Assembly: GCA_023333565.1 (NCBI GenBank)
Contig: JAJKFH010003275.1
Location: 79,040-143,039 of the forward strand
Length of the DNA stretch: 64,000 nucleotides
Origin: Puffinus mauretanicus
Lineage: Eukaryota > Chordata > Aves > Procellariiformes > Procellariidae
Reading direction: 5' to 3'
Part shown: one piece after another, positions 26,230 to 40,165 of the stretch
How positions within the stretch are numbered: the first letter of the stretch is position 1
Layout: each line of letters opens with the position of its first letter
Translations under genes and position numbers: made by a program
Notes under the pieces: model-generated
The model's database searches: none
The model's input: the letters and a program-made list of their open reading frames with translations, nothing else
What the model was told of the DNA's origin: nothing

Positions 26230-28365
26230 GATCTTGTTGGCATCAGAGAGACACGGTGGGATGGCTCCTATGATTGGAGTGTTGGGAGGGAGGGATACAG
26301 GCTCCTTAGGAAGGACAGGCAGGGGAGATGAGGAGGGGGTGTCGCCCTTTATGTCAATGACCAGCTGGAGTGCATGGAGCTCTGCCTGGGAATGGATGAG
26401 GAGCTGACCGAGAGCTTATGTGTCAGGATTAAAGGGAGGGCAGGGACAGGTGACATTACAGTGGGGGTCTGCTACAGGCCACCCGACCACAGGAAGACCA
26501 ACCGGATGAGGCCCTCTATAGATAGATAGAAGCAGCCTCACATTCACAAGCCCTGGTCCTCATGGGGGACTTCAACCACCCCAATATCTGTCGGAGGGAC
26601 AGCATGGCAGGGCATAAGCAATCTGGGAGGTTCCTGGAATCCGTTGATGATAACCTCCAAGTGATAGAGGAGCCAATGAGGAGAGGTGCTATGCTGGACC
26701 TTCTTCTCACCAACAAGGAGGGGCTGGTGGAGAATGTGAAGCTCACCATGAAACGGTGGAGTTAAAGATCCTTAGGGCGCCGAGGAGGGCGCACAGCAAG
26801 CTCACTACCCTGGACTTCAGCAGAGCAGATTTTGGCCTCTTCAGGGATTTGCTTGGTAGAGTACCATGGGATAAAGCCCTGGAGGGAAGAGGGGCCCAAG
26901 AAGCTCGTTAATATTCAAGGATCACCTCCTCCAAGCTCAGGAGCGATGCATCCCCACCAAGAGGAAATCGGGCAAAAACACCAGGAGGCCTTCATGGATG
27001 AACAAGGAGCTCCTGGACACACTCAAACACAAAAAAGAAGCCTACAGAGAGTGGAAGCAAGGACAGGTAGTCTGGGAAGAATACAGAGAAATTGTCCGAG
27101 CAGCCAGGGATCAGGTTAGGAAAGCTAAAGCCCTGATAGAATTAAATCTGGCCAGGGATATCAAGGGCAACAAGAAAAGCTTCTATAGGTATGTCAGGAC
27201 AAAAGGAAGACTAGAGAAAATGTGGGCCGTCTCCGGAATGAAACGGAAGACCTTGTTACCCGGGACATGGAGAAGGCTGAGGTACTCAATGACTTTTTTG
27301 CCTCAGTCTTCTCCGGCAAGTGCTCGAGCCTCACTGCCCAAGCCACAGAAGGCAAATGCAGGGACTGGGAGAATGAAGAGCCACCCACTATAGGAAAAGA
27401 CCAGGTTCGAGACCATCTAAGGAACCTGAAGGTGCACAAGCCCATGGGACCTGATGAGATCCACCCGTGGGTCCTGAGGGAACTGGCAGATGAAGGTGCT
27501 AAGCCACTATCCACCATATTTGAGAAGTCATGGCAGTCTGGTGAAGTTCCTGCTGACTGTAAAAGGGGAAACATAAGCCTCATTTTTAAAAAGGGAAAAA
27601 AGGAAGACCCAGGGAACTACAGGCCAGTCAGTCTCACCTCTGTGCCTGTGAAGATCACGGAACAGATCCTCCTGGAAGCTATACTAAGGCACATGGAGGA
27701 CAGGGAGGTCCTCCATGCACGGCTTCACCAAGGGCAAGTCATACATGATCAATGTAGTGGCCTTCTATGAAGGAGTGACTACATCAGTCGACATGGGTAG
27801 GGCTGCAGATGTCGTCTATCTGGACCTCTGTAAGGCCTTTGACATGGTCCCCCACAACATCCTGCTCTCTAAACTGGCGACGTATGGATTTGATGGATGG
27901 ACTCTCCTGTGGGTGAGGAATTGGTTGGATGGTCGCATCCAGAGCATAGTGGTCCTGCACCTGGGTCGGGGCAACCCCCAGTATCAATACAGGCTGGGGG
28001 ATGAAGGGATTGAGAGCAGCCCTGCCAAGGAGGACTTGGGGGTACTGGTGGATGAAAAGCTCTACATGACCCGGCAACGTGTGCTCGCAGCCCGGAAGGC
28101 CAACCGTATCCTGGGCTGCATCAAAAGCAGTGTGGTCAGCAGGTCGAGGGAGGTGATTCTGCCCCTCTACTTTTACCTGGAGTACTGCATCCAGCTCTGG
28201 AGTCCTCAGCACAAGAAAGACATAGACCTGTCAGAGCAGGCCCAGAGGAGGGCCATGAAAATGAACAGGGGGATGAAACACCTCTCCTGTGAGGACAGGC
28301 TGAGAGAGTTGGGGTTGTTCAGCCTGGGGAAGAGAAGACTTCACGGTGAGCTTACCGTGGCCTAG
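26230..28365 (+). pseudogene. CR1 ORF2 (endonuclease/reverse transcriptase) remnant, broken
   Basis: The coding relic spans three frames. An in-frame TGA at 26329-26331 stands where CGA (Arg) is usual, consistent with CpG decay. Small deletions near 26650 and 26740 shift the frame in the endonuclease. Three longer open pieces remain: 26998-27393 (endonuclease-to-RT linker), 27222-27770 (RT N-terminal fingers, 182 codons) and 27715-28365 (RT motif A, then the deletion, then the RT C-terminal/3' part, 216 codons). RT motifs B and C are absent, so no active enzyme can be made from this copy. Confidence 0.9.
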
Positions 28366-28692
28366 CTGTACTCAAAGGGGGCTTATAAGAGAGATGGCGG
28401 CAAACTTTTTAGCAGGGTCTGTAGTGACAGGACAAGGGGGAATGGTTTTAAACTAAAAGAGAGTAGATTCAGACTAGATATAAGGAAGACATTTTTTACA
28501 ATGAGGGTGGTGAAACACTGGCACAGGTTGCCCAGAGAGGTGGTAGATGCCCCATCCCTGGAAACATTCAAGGCCAGGTTGGACAGGGCTCTGAGCAGCC
28601 TGATCTGGTTGAAGATGTCCCTGGTCATTGCAGGGGGCTTGGACTAGATGACCTTTAAAGGTCCCTTCCAACCCAAACCATTCTATGATTCT
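26230..28692 (+). mobile_element. CR1 LINE, 5'-truncated, internally deleted
   Basis: A 2.46-kb copy of a neoavian CR1 retrotransposon. It starts within the endonuclease domain and ends with the CR1 3' tail (CCATTCTATGATTCT). The 5'UTR, ORF1 and first part of the endonuclease are missing, as is usual for incomplete reverse transcription. Endonuclease words visible are GGGVALYVND, VGVCYRPP and LMGDFNHP. The reverse-transcriptase part has [12 protein letters not shown] and YLDLCKAFD. A deletion at about 27954/27955 then removes the segment with the [10 protein letters not shown] and FADD motifs. It lies antisense to RAI14, inside intron 2. Confidence 0.95.
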
Positions 28693-31600
28693 AAAAAACC
28701 CAAAGTGCTCTTCAGCATCTCCAAAGAACTCCACAAGGCTGAAGGATTATGCACTGGAAAGTGTTTCCTTAGGAGTGAGGAAAGTTTTGGCACGCTCTCT
28801 GCAACGTCACTATAAATTAAACCTCTGTGCTGCAGCTGTCCAAGGCTTTGTACTCAGTCCCTGACACAACACGTTGCCTCAGGCTGCTTGCTGAATGCTT
28901 ACCCAGCCACTGAACTGGTTCTACTATGCTCCCCTTTGTAATACTGGGCTGTTATGCTCACTACAGGCTGGCCACCTCCAATGCCACTTTCTTTTAGCGC
29001 AAATGCTAAAGACATCAAACACTGGGCCAAGGCTTCACGATTGCTGGAAGGTTACCTGCAGCCTCCATGGTGTGTTAGAAAGAGCTGGAAAGCCTTTATG
29101 CAATAGCTTTTCAGAGTAGTTTTTAAAACAAAGACTCAACATCAGGTATAAATGAGGGGAAGGAGAATTCCACCATTCCAGTTCAGTTTTGGTTTGGTTT
29201 TTTTTTGTTTGTTTGTTCGTTTGTTTTGATGTGGTTTTTCTGGGGTGGTTTGGTTTTTTTTTTTTAATGAAGACAACAAACATTTTGGCAAATGAAAAAA
29301 ATCTTTAGAATATTACATTATTTGGAAATAAATTAAAAATTTTAGATTAATATTGAGCTTCACGGGTAGCTAGCCACTTCCTTAGCTTTATATTATTTTA
29401 GAATGCATCATTCTTTTATTTCTATGCCTATGCAAAAAGTTTTCCAAACATTTAATGTCAAACAGGAAAACTGAAGTGGAAAATGGATGACAGCCAGTCT
29501 AACTGAGCTTTATCAACACACTCCATACATCCTGACACACTATACATGCTCTGAGTTACCGCAAGCACTATAACCAATCATGCCACTGCTATTTTAAGAG
29601 ATGTCGTATTTTGCAAACAGAAACGATAGAATTTCAATGTAAAGTCCAAAATAACATACTCTGTTGTTTATGATCCATCTGTTGTTTGCATGAGACTGCA
29701 ACACACAATAAAAGGGCAATAAAAAAAATCCATGCATGTCAGCAGACCTAGAAAAATCAGGTGTTGTAGTGCAACACTTTAATTATTTTTAAGCCATCAA
29801 AAATGATTATGTTTAAGAAATATTTATTTAGTCTGACAAAAAAAAAAAGAGCATGTAAGACTTCAGGTTTCATTATATATTTCACTGGCTGCATACGCAC
29901 CTCTCACCAGAGCAAGTCAATACTGTTTTTTAGTTGGCTGAAGGAGAAATCACCGGGGAGACAAGCACAAAAAGATTTATTCTCAACCCCAGAAGTTGAG
30001 CATGCTTCAACACATGATCTCTTCCAACCCTGGGAGCTTGGGACTGAACTCTGAACCCTTTCAGAGAGGTGACAGAGCCTGTCTAACATGGATGATCTCT
30101 AAATAAAACACCGGTCCATAACCAGAAAGCTAATTACTTGTATCTAACAAAAAATTACACGTTTCTTGCTATTGCACCAAGGCAGTCACTACCAGCACTT
30201 ATTCTAGACAGAGCTATTGAGTTTTGCCAGGAAAGGCCTGGTTACCGTGGAGACCACTCCCAGACAGCTCTGGCAGAACTCACAAGATATATTTTACCAA
30301 AATGTATCTCTCTGTTGGATACAGTCAGTCAATTTCTATGTGCTTGAGCAGAACACAAGGACACAAAAGAAAACCACCATCAAAGTAGTTAGTACTTAAA
30401 CTAGCTTCCCAGCATAGCTAGAATTTCAACATAAAGGAGAAAATAATTGTGTCCAGATCCTAGTATATATGGTAGCATTAACACCATGGTGTGATAGGAG
30501 CCTGCTACACATAAAGGATTTTTTTTTGCTTGTTTGCTTTTGTTAGGGATTGTACAGATAACAAATATACATCATACTGAAAATATTCATCTAAGTAGGC
30601 TTCCTCCCCACCAAATACAGAAAATATACCAACTATTTCACTGGTTTAATACAATCTCTGGGACAGAGACAGAGTTGGTACTTAGGGACACATGCTGGAA
30701 CAAATACTCATGTTTATTTTTAAAATAATAGTACAAGCAGACTCATCTTGAAATTGCTCCTTCTAAACTGAGCCTGAAATCATTTGTGTCTGGGAAATAC
30801 ACTGTGGAGCCCTGCAATAAACACAGTCACATGAGAACTGGAAAGAGCTATGAAAAAGGAGTTCAACACATCTATGATGATGCACAGTATTCAAGAATAC
30901 TTTTGTTCTGTTTCTGAAGACAGCACAAAAGGGTGTTTCTTGCACCAACACCTGAAAAAAAGGCAAAGAATCCATTCAAAGAGTACAATTATACCTGATT
31001 TGCATGGTTAAAGGATTCCATTTTCCTTAACTGTTTATGTGGGAGAATGGAGCATGCTATCATGGTGACCTGTTCCACAATCAGGTAGACTTAGCTGTAT
31101 TATCTGTATTTACCTGTATTCCATATAGCTGGGTCAGCCATAGGTAGTCTTCAAAAAGGTAAAAAGATTAACTTTTTTCAAAACATTCACTTCACAGTCA
31201 GTCTATGAACACAGATAGGAGAAAGGGAAAATTTATAACCACTCAATTAAAAAGAAAAAGCACACACTTCCACATATGTATTTTGAAACTGCCACAGGGA
31301 GACTGAGCACAAATTCCACCCAGTTTTAAAGTACATGAATCCCTGTATATCTCAGGGATGATCAATAAGCCAGAGTAACAAGGTCAACAGAAGCTACAGG
31401 CTGGTCAGGACAAGGGAAGCATCATTTGTTTAGAATTAATTGCATTGATTTTACAATTTCCTCCTATTTCAGCATTTCTGCTGAACAGACACAAACACTG
31501 ATCCAAATTTAAGTTTTTGCCTTTTCTTACTGCATCTGTGCAGCTCGCCTACTCACAAATCAGAACATGTAAGATACTTGTACTTTTTTTTTTTTTAAAG

Positions 31601-34289
31601 CAAAGGAATCTTTACCACCAAATTCTGTCAGAAGTAAATTCCTGCATAAATCAGGCTCTAGGAAAACAGACAGCTCCACTGCCTTGCTTTAATTCTGTAC
31701 ACAGCATTGTCAACCAGGACTTCTAGATCCTTTCAAAAGAGATGTGTTCCCTGTTATGTTAGGATACATAACACCCTCCTGCTTCATAAGACTGCCTGAG
31801 GATGTACAAGAAGTGATACATGCCATTTCTACTGCCCTAATGACACATAGCATTATTCCAATAACATGTCTATCAAGGTGGATACGCTTTTGCAAAAAAT
31901 GGATGCTCCTCTTCTTCAGGGAAGCCAAGTAGAGGTTTCTAGCACTTTACAATAGCCAATCCATCGCCACAATTTAAGCTCTTTAGCTACTCACACCTAA
32001 CTTCCCCCTCAAACTCTTCACCCTTAAGTTTTTTCAGAATTACACCACAATTTGTACCTTTACAGCAGCTATCTCTTAGGCTGCTCAAGTCCCTGAGCTA
32101 CAGAAAGCTGCAACCAGAAGGCACCAGCCAGAACTTCATATCCCATTAGGCAAATGGCTCAGTTTCTGCTTGGAATGGAGCCAGATGAGTAGTAAGCAAC
32201 AGATACAGCAGGAGCTGAAATTAACCAGCTCAACAACATGCACACAACTTGCAGACGACATGCTTTACAAGGCGTGAAGAATTTAAGTGTTTTCAATGGA
32301 AAGCACTGATTGCAGAAGGCTCCCCTTCCCTTGCACCAAAATGCCAAGGCTAAGCAAGACAGTCAGTTATCTTTGCCTATTATACATAATTACAGACCTG
32401 TTTTTAGCCCTCAAACAAAGGTATATTTTTCTCCCACCATCTTAATACTGTGAAGTTGTACACAAACATAAGATGGCTTTCAATTCATGACTTACATTCC
32501 AAACCTCAAATAGGCATCAAGTTCTTCTCAAGATAAAAATTGTTTTAAAATTCTTTGTGGTTTTAATTTCTTTTAGTGACAATGTTCTAAAGAACAGAGG
32601 GTTGGGAAAAGACCATATTTCTGTTCATATTTTCTGCGTTAGCCTCTCCCCCCCCGAACTTTCACCCCCTTGCAGAAGTTCATGCCTGTTGAAAATTAAA
32701 ATGTCTGCATTGCAGGATGGGCCATTATAATTCAACACATGCTGCTTTGGTGGAGAAAAAGCATGTTTTTGGAATAGCTCTGTTACGGGTCAGGAATGTA
32801 AAGCAGAGTTCATATTTCAGATGAAAATGGGAAACAGGGCTTTTTCTTGCAAACCCAACTCAGCTTTCCAGTAATGAAGGAAAAAGAAGTCTGTGCAGTA
32901 AGGTCTTTGTAGTGTCCTGCATCAGGCATTTGAGTATACTAATGAAGAGGCCACTGACTGCTTGTGTTTTACAAGTGGCAGCACTGCAAAGTCCTGTTTT
33001 TACCACTGAATGCAAGTTTTTAACATTTGCTTTAGAACATAGTTTCCTGCTCCAGCCTTTGCACTGCCACAGATGACTCAATGGGCAATCACGTGCTCTA
33101 TTTAATTCCAGAGAGCACCCAGGCTCACAAAACAACTGCACTATTGAAACACCACAAGTAGAAACAGTACAGCTCAAATGAGATGGTATCACAACTATGT
33201 ATTCTATTCCTCAAAGCTATGCAGACTGTGGTTTGATGTATTTTGCTACAAGTCCCAACACCTCCCCAAGAAGAGTGCAAAATCTCTTTGCACCTAGTCC
33301 CACAACTATTTTGGTTCATCTACTCTAAACAATCCTTTTTTGCACTTCATGTGTGTGCTTAAGAGAGAAAGATTGTGAAAGTCACTACATCTGTACAATT
33401 GCAATGTCAATACCCTGTAGTGGAGCATCTTGCTTGCTTGTCTTCTCAGAAGATAGATGGGAAACCAAGGGAAGGGAAACAAGACCAAGAAGAGTTCATT
33501 CTCATAGAAAGAGCATCTCCCAAGCTATCCAACAGAATTCATGTTGCAGAAATTGTACATCCCTCACTTGCATTTGTCTAAGATGCAGGAATTAGTCTGA
33601 CAGACTTGCTAATAGAGTAGCACATCTTGTCTGTTCACTAGATTACAGCATCTTGTTCAGGTAAAACTGAGAAAAGCTCATGAGGAACCAACCAATAATG
33701 CTATACATATCTCCCATACGGAATATGCACATTTTGGATGTAAGCTATTTAATCACTGCCTGTTTCTAGGCAAAGTCCCCCGAGACAAGGTACCTCAATA
33801 CATTTTTCCCCTAAAACCTCTGCTGCTGTGACAGGTTGGAGGAGGCAGCAACCCAGACAGAGTAGACACCAGGCAGCCAGCATTCCTGAAAACTGTCCAG
33901 ACTGATGCATATGTGAGACACTTGCAGCTTCAGACATCAGAGAGTCAATAATCTCCATCTCTGAATGGTGAAGCGAGAAAATTTACACCATACAATGAAG
34001 CAGGATTATGACAATGACAAAATACCCAATTCTAACTCTTTCATTTCTTGCCTGCATCAACAGTGTAAATGTAGCAAGAAATAGGATGCAAGATGTACCA
34101 TTTAAGTTCTCAAAACAATGACAATGACGGAATACGACTATACCCTTGGGCAGAGGCTATGCCCATCAACATAACACACACGATGTCAGGCAGAAAAAAA
34201 ACAATACTGCAATGTAGCAAAAGGTTGAGATCTATTTATTTTACAAGAGACTGTGCAGTTAGATGCATGTCTCTTTTCCTAAGTAACAA
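28693..34289. other. Intron 2 segment, no gene seen
   Basis: Non-coding sequence between two CR1 copies. It contains the T/G simple repeat at 29185-29265 and a T run near 31586-31597. No coding or transposon signal was recognised. Confidence 0.6.
29185..29265. repeat. T-rich (GTTT)n-like simple repeat
   Basis: Runs of T broken by single or paired G, with several GTTT units in register. It is flanked by T9 to T12 runs. Low-complexity sequence that also makes a lysine/threonine-rich artefact frame on the minus strand. Confidence 0.9.
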
Positions 34290-34559
34290 CTGATAGGACA
34301 AGAGGAAACAGCCTCAAGTTGCGCCAGGGGAGATTTACATTGGGTATTAGGAAAAATATCTTCACCGAAAGGGTTGTCAAGCATTGGAACAGGCTGCCCA
34401 GGGAAGTGCTTGAGTCATCATTCCTGGAGGTATTTAAGAGACATGTAGATGTGGTGCTTAGGGACATGGTTTAGTGGGACTTGGCAGTGTTAGGTTTGCG
34501 GTTGGACTCGATGATCTTAAAGGTCTTTTCCAGGCTAAATGATTCTATGATTCTATGTC
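34290..34559 (+). mobile_element. CR1 LINE 3'-end fragment
   Basis: About 270 bp of CR1 3' end: TGATAGGACAAGAGGAAA, GGTTGTCAAGCATTGGAACA, CTGCCCAGGGAAGTG, GGTTGGACTCGATGATCTTA and the terminal GATTCTATGATTCTATG. It is a different subfamily from the two long copies, with GAGTCATCATTCCTGGAGGT where those have a proline-rich block. Severe 5' truncation leaves only non-coding sequence and the ORF2 tail. It lies antisense to RAI14. Confidence 0.92.
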
Positions 34560-37500
34560 AGAGTTCAAATTACCCTCACATTTCAGGGCCCCAGTCATGG
34601 TTGAAAATGACACTGCACAAAGCACTAGAGAAAACAATTTACCCTTGATTATTCTCAAATTGAAAGTGTAGCCAGGTGCTTGCCAAAATAAAGACAGTCT
34701 CCAGAACAGCCATGTTAAGTAGCTTTATTAAACAAGTTCAGTGCGACACTACTTTTAGAGTTCCATCTATTTTACAGAGTAGAATCGGATCTCCTAACAA
34801 GTTTATTTAGCACAGGCAGAAACCACGTCCCTCTTCTTGAACATAAATTGTCAGCTTTAAAAACTGGTCCCACTGGTAGCCTTCTGTTAGCACTGCTGGT
34901 ATTCGCGACCAAGTGTCAGAGAAATCTACAGCCCTTGGTAAGGCTAGTTTCAACAAACTCAGCAATACAGGTTTGAGGGTCCTGTTCTTGTTCCAGAATT
35001 ATTTCTTTTAATATAAATAGCTTTTAATTTGGTGTCAGTTCCTCCCCCCCACCCACCTGCCAAGAGGTTTATGCAAGCATTCTATACCAGTACACCTACT
35101 CCGAGGAAGCAGTCTCCAAGATAAATAAGCTCATGCAAGTTTCACAAAAACAGCAATTATATCAACAAGAATAATACAGTGCTTCCATCAAAGGCTGCAG
35201 CATGAGCTTAGCTGTTTTGTTTGATCTGTCAAATGCCAAACAGCTAACTGCACTACCTTCTTTAACAATTTGGAACAGCCCCAGCAGACACTGCCTGATG
35301 CCCAGCAGGTGCCTGGGGACATGGGAGAGAGTTGCCTCCACACACATCAGAGGAAGAGCACAAAGAGTAGAAAGGGCAGACACGGAAGGCCAGAGTGGGA
35401 AAACCACAGGTACTGTAATAAAGTGGAAAAGGAATACGAAACAACCATGCAGGGAGGCCAGGCTTTGCTAGTTATGCTCACAAAGGACCTTGTGAAATCT
35501 AAGAAATCTAAGACTGATTCTGTCTAATCTCAAGAAACATTGCAAAATGCTCACATGATGTTTCTTATTTTCTTACAACTTTTACAGAATATGTAGTCAT
35601 ATTTAGAATGTAAATCAGGTAGACTTACTAGAAAAGGAGGTTTAAATTGGGGGATCAAGGAGGAAAGTAAGGGAGATGTCAAAAGGAATGTGTTTGGGAC
35701 TTTTAACACTAACAGCAGCAACTCCACTCCACCATCTTGCATACAAAAAACCAGTTGATAAACTCCCTTAAAAACACCCTCTCTATTGAGTCACTGAAAA
35801 TGGAGAACTGCATGAACACTACAGAGTTAACCACACTGCTTTCCACTACTGGAAATAAGATTCTCTCGCTGTCATTCTCATCAGCTGAAATTATGTTCTC
35901 CCCAGCAACTGCAGTGCATGGCAGGTCTGGCAAGCTTACATACTAAAAGACTGAGACAGTTAAGCATTAAGTAAGAGAACACAAATTAACGTCAACTGCT
36001 GATTTTCCCCACCACTAGGCTTTCTTGTAACAAAGACTAAGAACATGTAATTAACTTTGCTCATGAAATGGTATGTTCTAAAGTTGGGCCTAATTAGACG
36101 CAATATAATTCTTGCCAGAAACAGATAATGTGTGTCTTTCATCAACTTGGGTGATTGGAATTTATTAATGTTCGGCAAGTCTGCATAGCACAAATTATGT
36201 TTACCCGCTGCTCCACAAACAAGCACGGCATCTCTTTTAGGTATGATCAACTGTATTTGGTATTTTACGAGAGAGAAATGTGGCTTTCATTTTAGAATGA
36301 AACTTTGTAAGAGAAGAACCCCTCAAACTGCAAGGGCAACAAGAGGGAATAAAAATAACAGCACTAAGCATAGCAAGATCCTGGGCCAGTACTAGCTTTC
36401 TGTGGTACAGATACATAATAAGCTTGCGGGAACAGCAAAGGGATATGGAAAGAAGGAAGAAGGCACAGCTTAGCAATGATGCTTTTCATTATAGCAGAAA
36501 CAACAACTAAGATCTATTGGTAAGCATAATGCCTCAAGGGCAGTGTGAAAAAGCCACACGAAGAAATGCCAAAAACATCCTCAAAGCTGCAGCAGGACAA
36601 TGGAGGCCCAGGCTGATGGCAACTCTCCCCCAAGTTAGTGTCTTCTGAAGTTAGCTTAGCTTGAAATACTTCAGAACTCCACCCATTATCAGCTAAAGAG
36701 AAAACAAGGAACAGAACATGGATGATGATTCATGCCAGTGCAGGCTCCTATTTTTCTATTTCACATAAAACTCAGGCTTCATGTCAATAGACATATTTTC
36801 TTTTCCTTTGGTTTTTTGGTTTGTTTTGCTTCCAACCAAGAACTTTTCTCCAGGGCTCAGCAGTGGTAGACGATCTCAAATGTCCCAATCCTTTTCCCAC
36901 AAAGAGAGACTGAAGTGACCTCCCCACCTCTGCAGGAGGCAAGCAGTGTTAAAGATCCAGCTAAGGTCTCAAGCAGACTTTGCCAGAGTACTCCTCAAGT
37001 AGAAAGAAAAATGGTAGGCTGTCTCCTCCCTTAATGTCTTTCCCTACCAAAACAGCCCAGGAATAAACGGAAGATGGAAGAGAAATGCAGGGAGTGGGAG
37101 GGGTATACAGAAGTTCTATAATTTTGAGTCTCCCCATACAACCCAAGGCTGCAAAAATCACACATTTGATAAGGATTAATTACATGGAAAACTCATTAAG
37201 ACTAGAATTACAAGTGTCAGAAAGACTGGAGAAGACCCTCTGATTTCATTATAAGGTCCTGCCCACATGCCTAATGAGTTAAGGTATTCAACAACCACGG
37301 TTTTGATGTCATGTAGCAACTAACTGTAGACTCTTGCATATTATATGCCTTCCACCCAACCATTCAGTGTTAATTATTGTTATAGGTGTTGGATTTCATA
37401 ACCAGAGTTCCTAGTCCTCTTCAATAATTACTGTTGTGCAAATATTTCTGACTTCTGTAAACACTGTTACAAGAGATCATCTAAGCCAGGCAGTCAGCAA

Positions 37501-39042
37501 AGCTGCTGAACTCTGGAAAGCCAAATCATTGTGTTCAAAAGCTACAGAACTGTGTGTTCTGAATAAGACAGGAGCCAAACATTAGTAAGTTTAAACTCCT
37601 GAATGTGTACCAACACTACTAGTCAGCTTATCTAGTTTTGTCATACTTTAGACATCTTGGATTGATATCCAAGTTTGAAAGAGCACAGGATAATGTCTAA
37701 TGTGACTATTTAAGGATACTTTAAGATAAACAGTAGGTTAGTTTTGGAACTTACACTTACGTGTATATGTTTGAAATGACTTACGAAGAGACAAGACCAT
37801 AAAAAATTCACATCACACATACTCTGTGAAGGAATTTAGCACATTTCTGGTTTAGCCTTGCATGTTCAGTGTGGCAGCACTCTGGCAAACATAGTGAATA
37901 TTTGCAAGATTTGCCCTATTAACTAGCCAATAGGTACAACCATCACATACACCACTAGTAACAGCCACATTGCGTATGAAAAGATTTATGAGCTTTTAGA
38001 CTAGAAGCCAGGTGTTAAGACACGTGTTCATTACATCTGTTCAAAGCCTCAGAAAGAGGTGACTTGCTCTAGCAAGTAACCTTCCCCATAGAGGAAGGGA
38101 CTTGCTTCACCTATGAACACCAGGAAATCCAAGATCATGCTGCACCTCCAGAAAACAAGCTATTCCCCCTGCAGCTCTTTGGAATATCTACCTGAAATTC
38201 CTCTTTTCTACAAGGAGATGTTCATTTGTGTTTCTTAACTGGATCTTCAAGGTGACAAGCAAAACCAACAAGGAAATGTAAAAACAGTCTTAAATATTTC
38301 CATGAGTGTACTGTACAGAAACACTTCAAAGAAATCCGGGTTTGGTTTTTTTTTGCTCACTTTTATTTCTTTTAATAGTTTGTAAGTTGTTTTTTCCAAT
38401 TTTCTAGACTTACCTCCTTTTGCAGCAGGAGACTTGAAGAAAAAAAAAAGGTTGCTTTGAAGAAAAACATAGCTAGAAATGGAAAAATTAGAATTCATGG
38501 AATAAAGTGAATAAATGTGGATTGTACTGCATAAATTTAAATTGCAAATTCCTGAAAAAAGTAGTAATGATTGGAAATGGCGATGAATATTATTGTCACA
38601 TTAAGTTATCACCATTTCTAGTGTTAATAAGGTAGCACTCCCCGCATTTCGAACGGATCAGAGATGCATATAGCAAAATCTCAGTTTCCCCACACCTGGT
38701 CTGTATACAGTTGTATTTAAAATCCAGTCAGTTTTCTTCTTTAAATTGCAGGCAAAGGAACTTGGATGATGTAACTTAAGAACACACTGAAACCTTCCCC
38801 TCTTCTCAACCCAGAAATGCTCACAGCAGCTGAAGCATGCAATTTGAAATAAAGCTCGTTAAAAGAAGACAAGGGAATTGGTTAGGGAATAGGGGGTTCT
38901 TGGCATTCCTTTAAACCATTTCCTGTTCACCCTTTTGGAGTGTAATATAGCCCTAAGAAAATACATCTGACCTCACTCTTTTCAGCTGCATTTAAAAAAG
39001 TTCTAAAAGCAATTTAAATATCAGATTGCACATTCATAAACT

Positions 39043-39081
39043 AAAAAAAAAAAAAAAAAAAGAAGGAGTTAAGAAGGAGTT
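39043..39081. repeat. Poly(A) run and adjoining 11-bp tandem duplication
   Basis: Nineteen A at 39043-39061, followed by two copies of AGAAGGAGTTA. No retroposed body is recognisable upstream, so I treat it as a simple repeat. Confidence 0.9.
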
Positions 39082-40044
39082 TATACATATTATTGCCTTT
39101 GTCTTCCACAAAGACAAGTTGGTTTCTTTTTTCTTTTTTTTTTTATTTAATGAGAGCTTTGATTTTCCCTGGGAGACGAGGTCAACAGACTAGGGCACTT
39201 CCTGTCTGCAGCAATGCCGTGTGCTTATGCAGACATGAGTCTTCTGACAAACAACTGATTTATTTCAAAGAGGGGGTCATTACAATCATGGCATATAGCA
39301 AGATCACATTCTTTCCTACTTGTTTTGCTTAATCACTATGGATTACTCAAACATACTTGAAAAGAAGATGCATTTCAGCTGTGTGTGAAAACTGACAATT
39401 CATCCAAAATCCCACACACACTGAAAACAGAGGAGGAGGAGGCATGTTCTAGGTCAGACTGTGACCATGCATTGACGAAAACTGGGAGCAATCCTACTGA
39501 AAACAACTGAGCTATTAAAATGTAAAAGATCTGGTCCTACAAGGTCCTGAGTACCCTGTCACCAGGAACACAGACCTCTACTTTTCAGAAAAGATCATTA
39601 AAGAAGACTATCGTCAGGGCCATTTATGGCTTCCATATTTAAAATCACCCCTCTGAATCTTACTGATGGATGTGTCCATGCAAACCTCATGCAGTCCTAT
39701 TACACACATTTGGGACAAACTCAAGTGCCCTGCAAGGAAGGTCAGATCTCCAGCAAAGTGCAACAGCAGCACCTCAACTAATTACCCACAGATATTAAAC
39801 AGGAGGAAACTCAATAGACAGAAGTTTACAACAACAGCCAGCAGACATACCAAGGTCAGAACAGTCTGAGGATTCTCAAGCTATGTAGAGCTGAGAAAGA
39901 AATTAAGCTGGGCATGGTAGAAGCTGGTTGTCTCTCCTTAAGAAAATTTACACAGCCCCCATGTTTCCACAGTATTCCAGCACTGCAGAATTACTTTTCT
40001 ATCCACCACAACTACCCTATATAAATATTCCTACACACCTCCCC

Positions 40045-40165
40045 CTTATTTTAAAGATGGGATAACAAGCCCCTGCACAAGATTACAGAAACTTGCATTG
40101 AAAGATGAGGGGTTGAGCCCTTCTTCCAATATTCTAACCTTTCCTTCCTTTACTGCACTAGCTTG
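40045..40165 (-). repeat. MIR/L2-type ancient SINE fragment
   Basis: On the plus strand TATTTTAAAGATGGGATAAC is followed by CTGCACAAGATTACAG, GATGAGGGGTTGAGCCC and TTTACTGCACTAGC. This is the block order of a reverse-complemented MIR element: the ATGGGGAAACTGAGG core, the AAGGTCACAC-like block, the tRNA B-box region and the head. It is strongly decayed. In gene sense relative to RAI14. Confidence 0.55.

Noticed and set aside
29035..29283. 82-codon minus-strand frame rich in Lys/Thr/Gln
   Set aside because: Direct translation of the T/G simple repeat.
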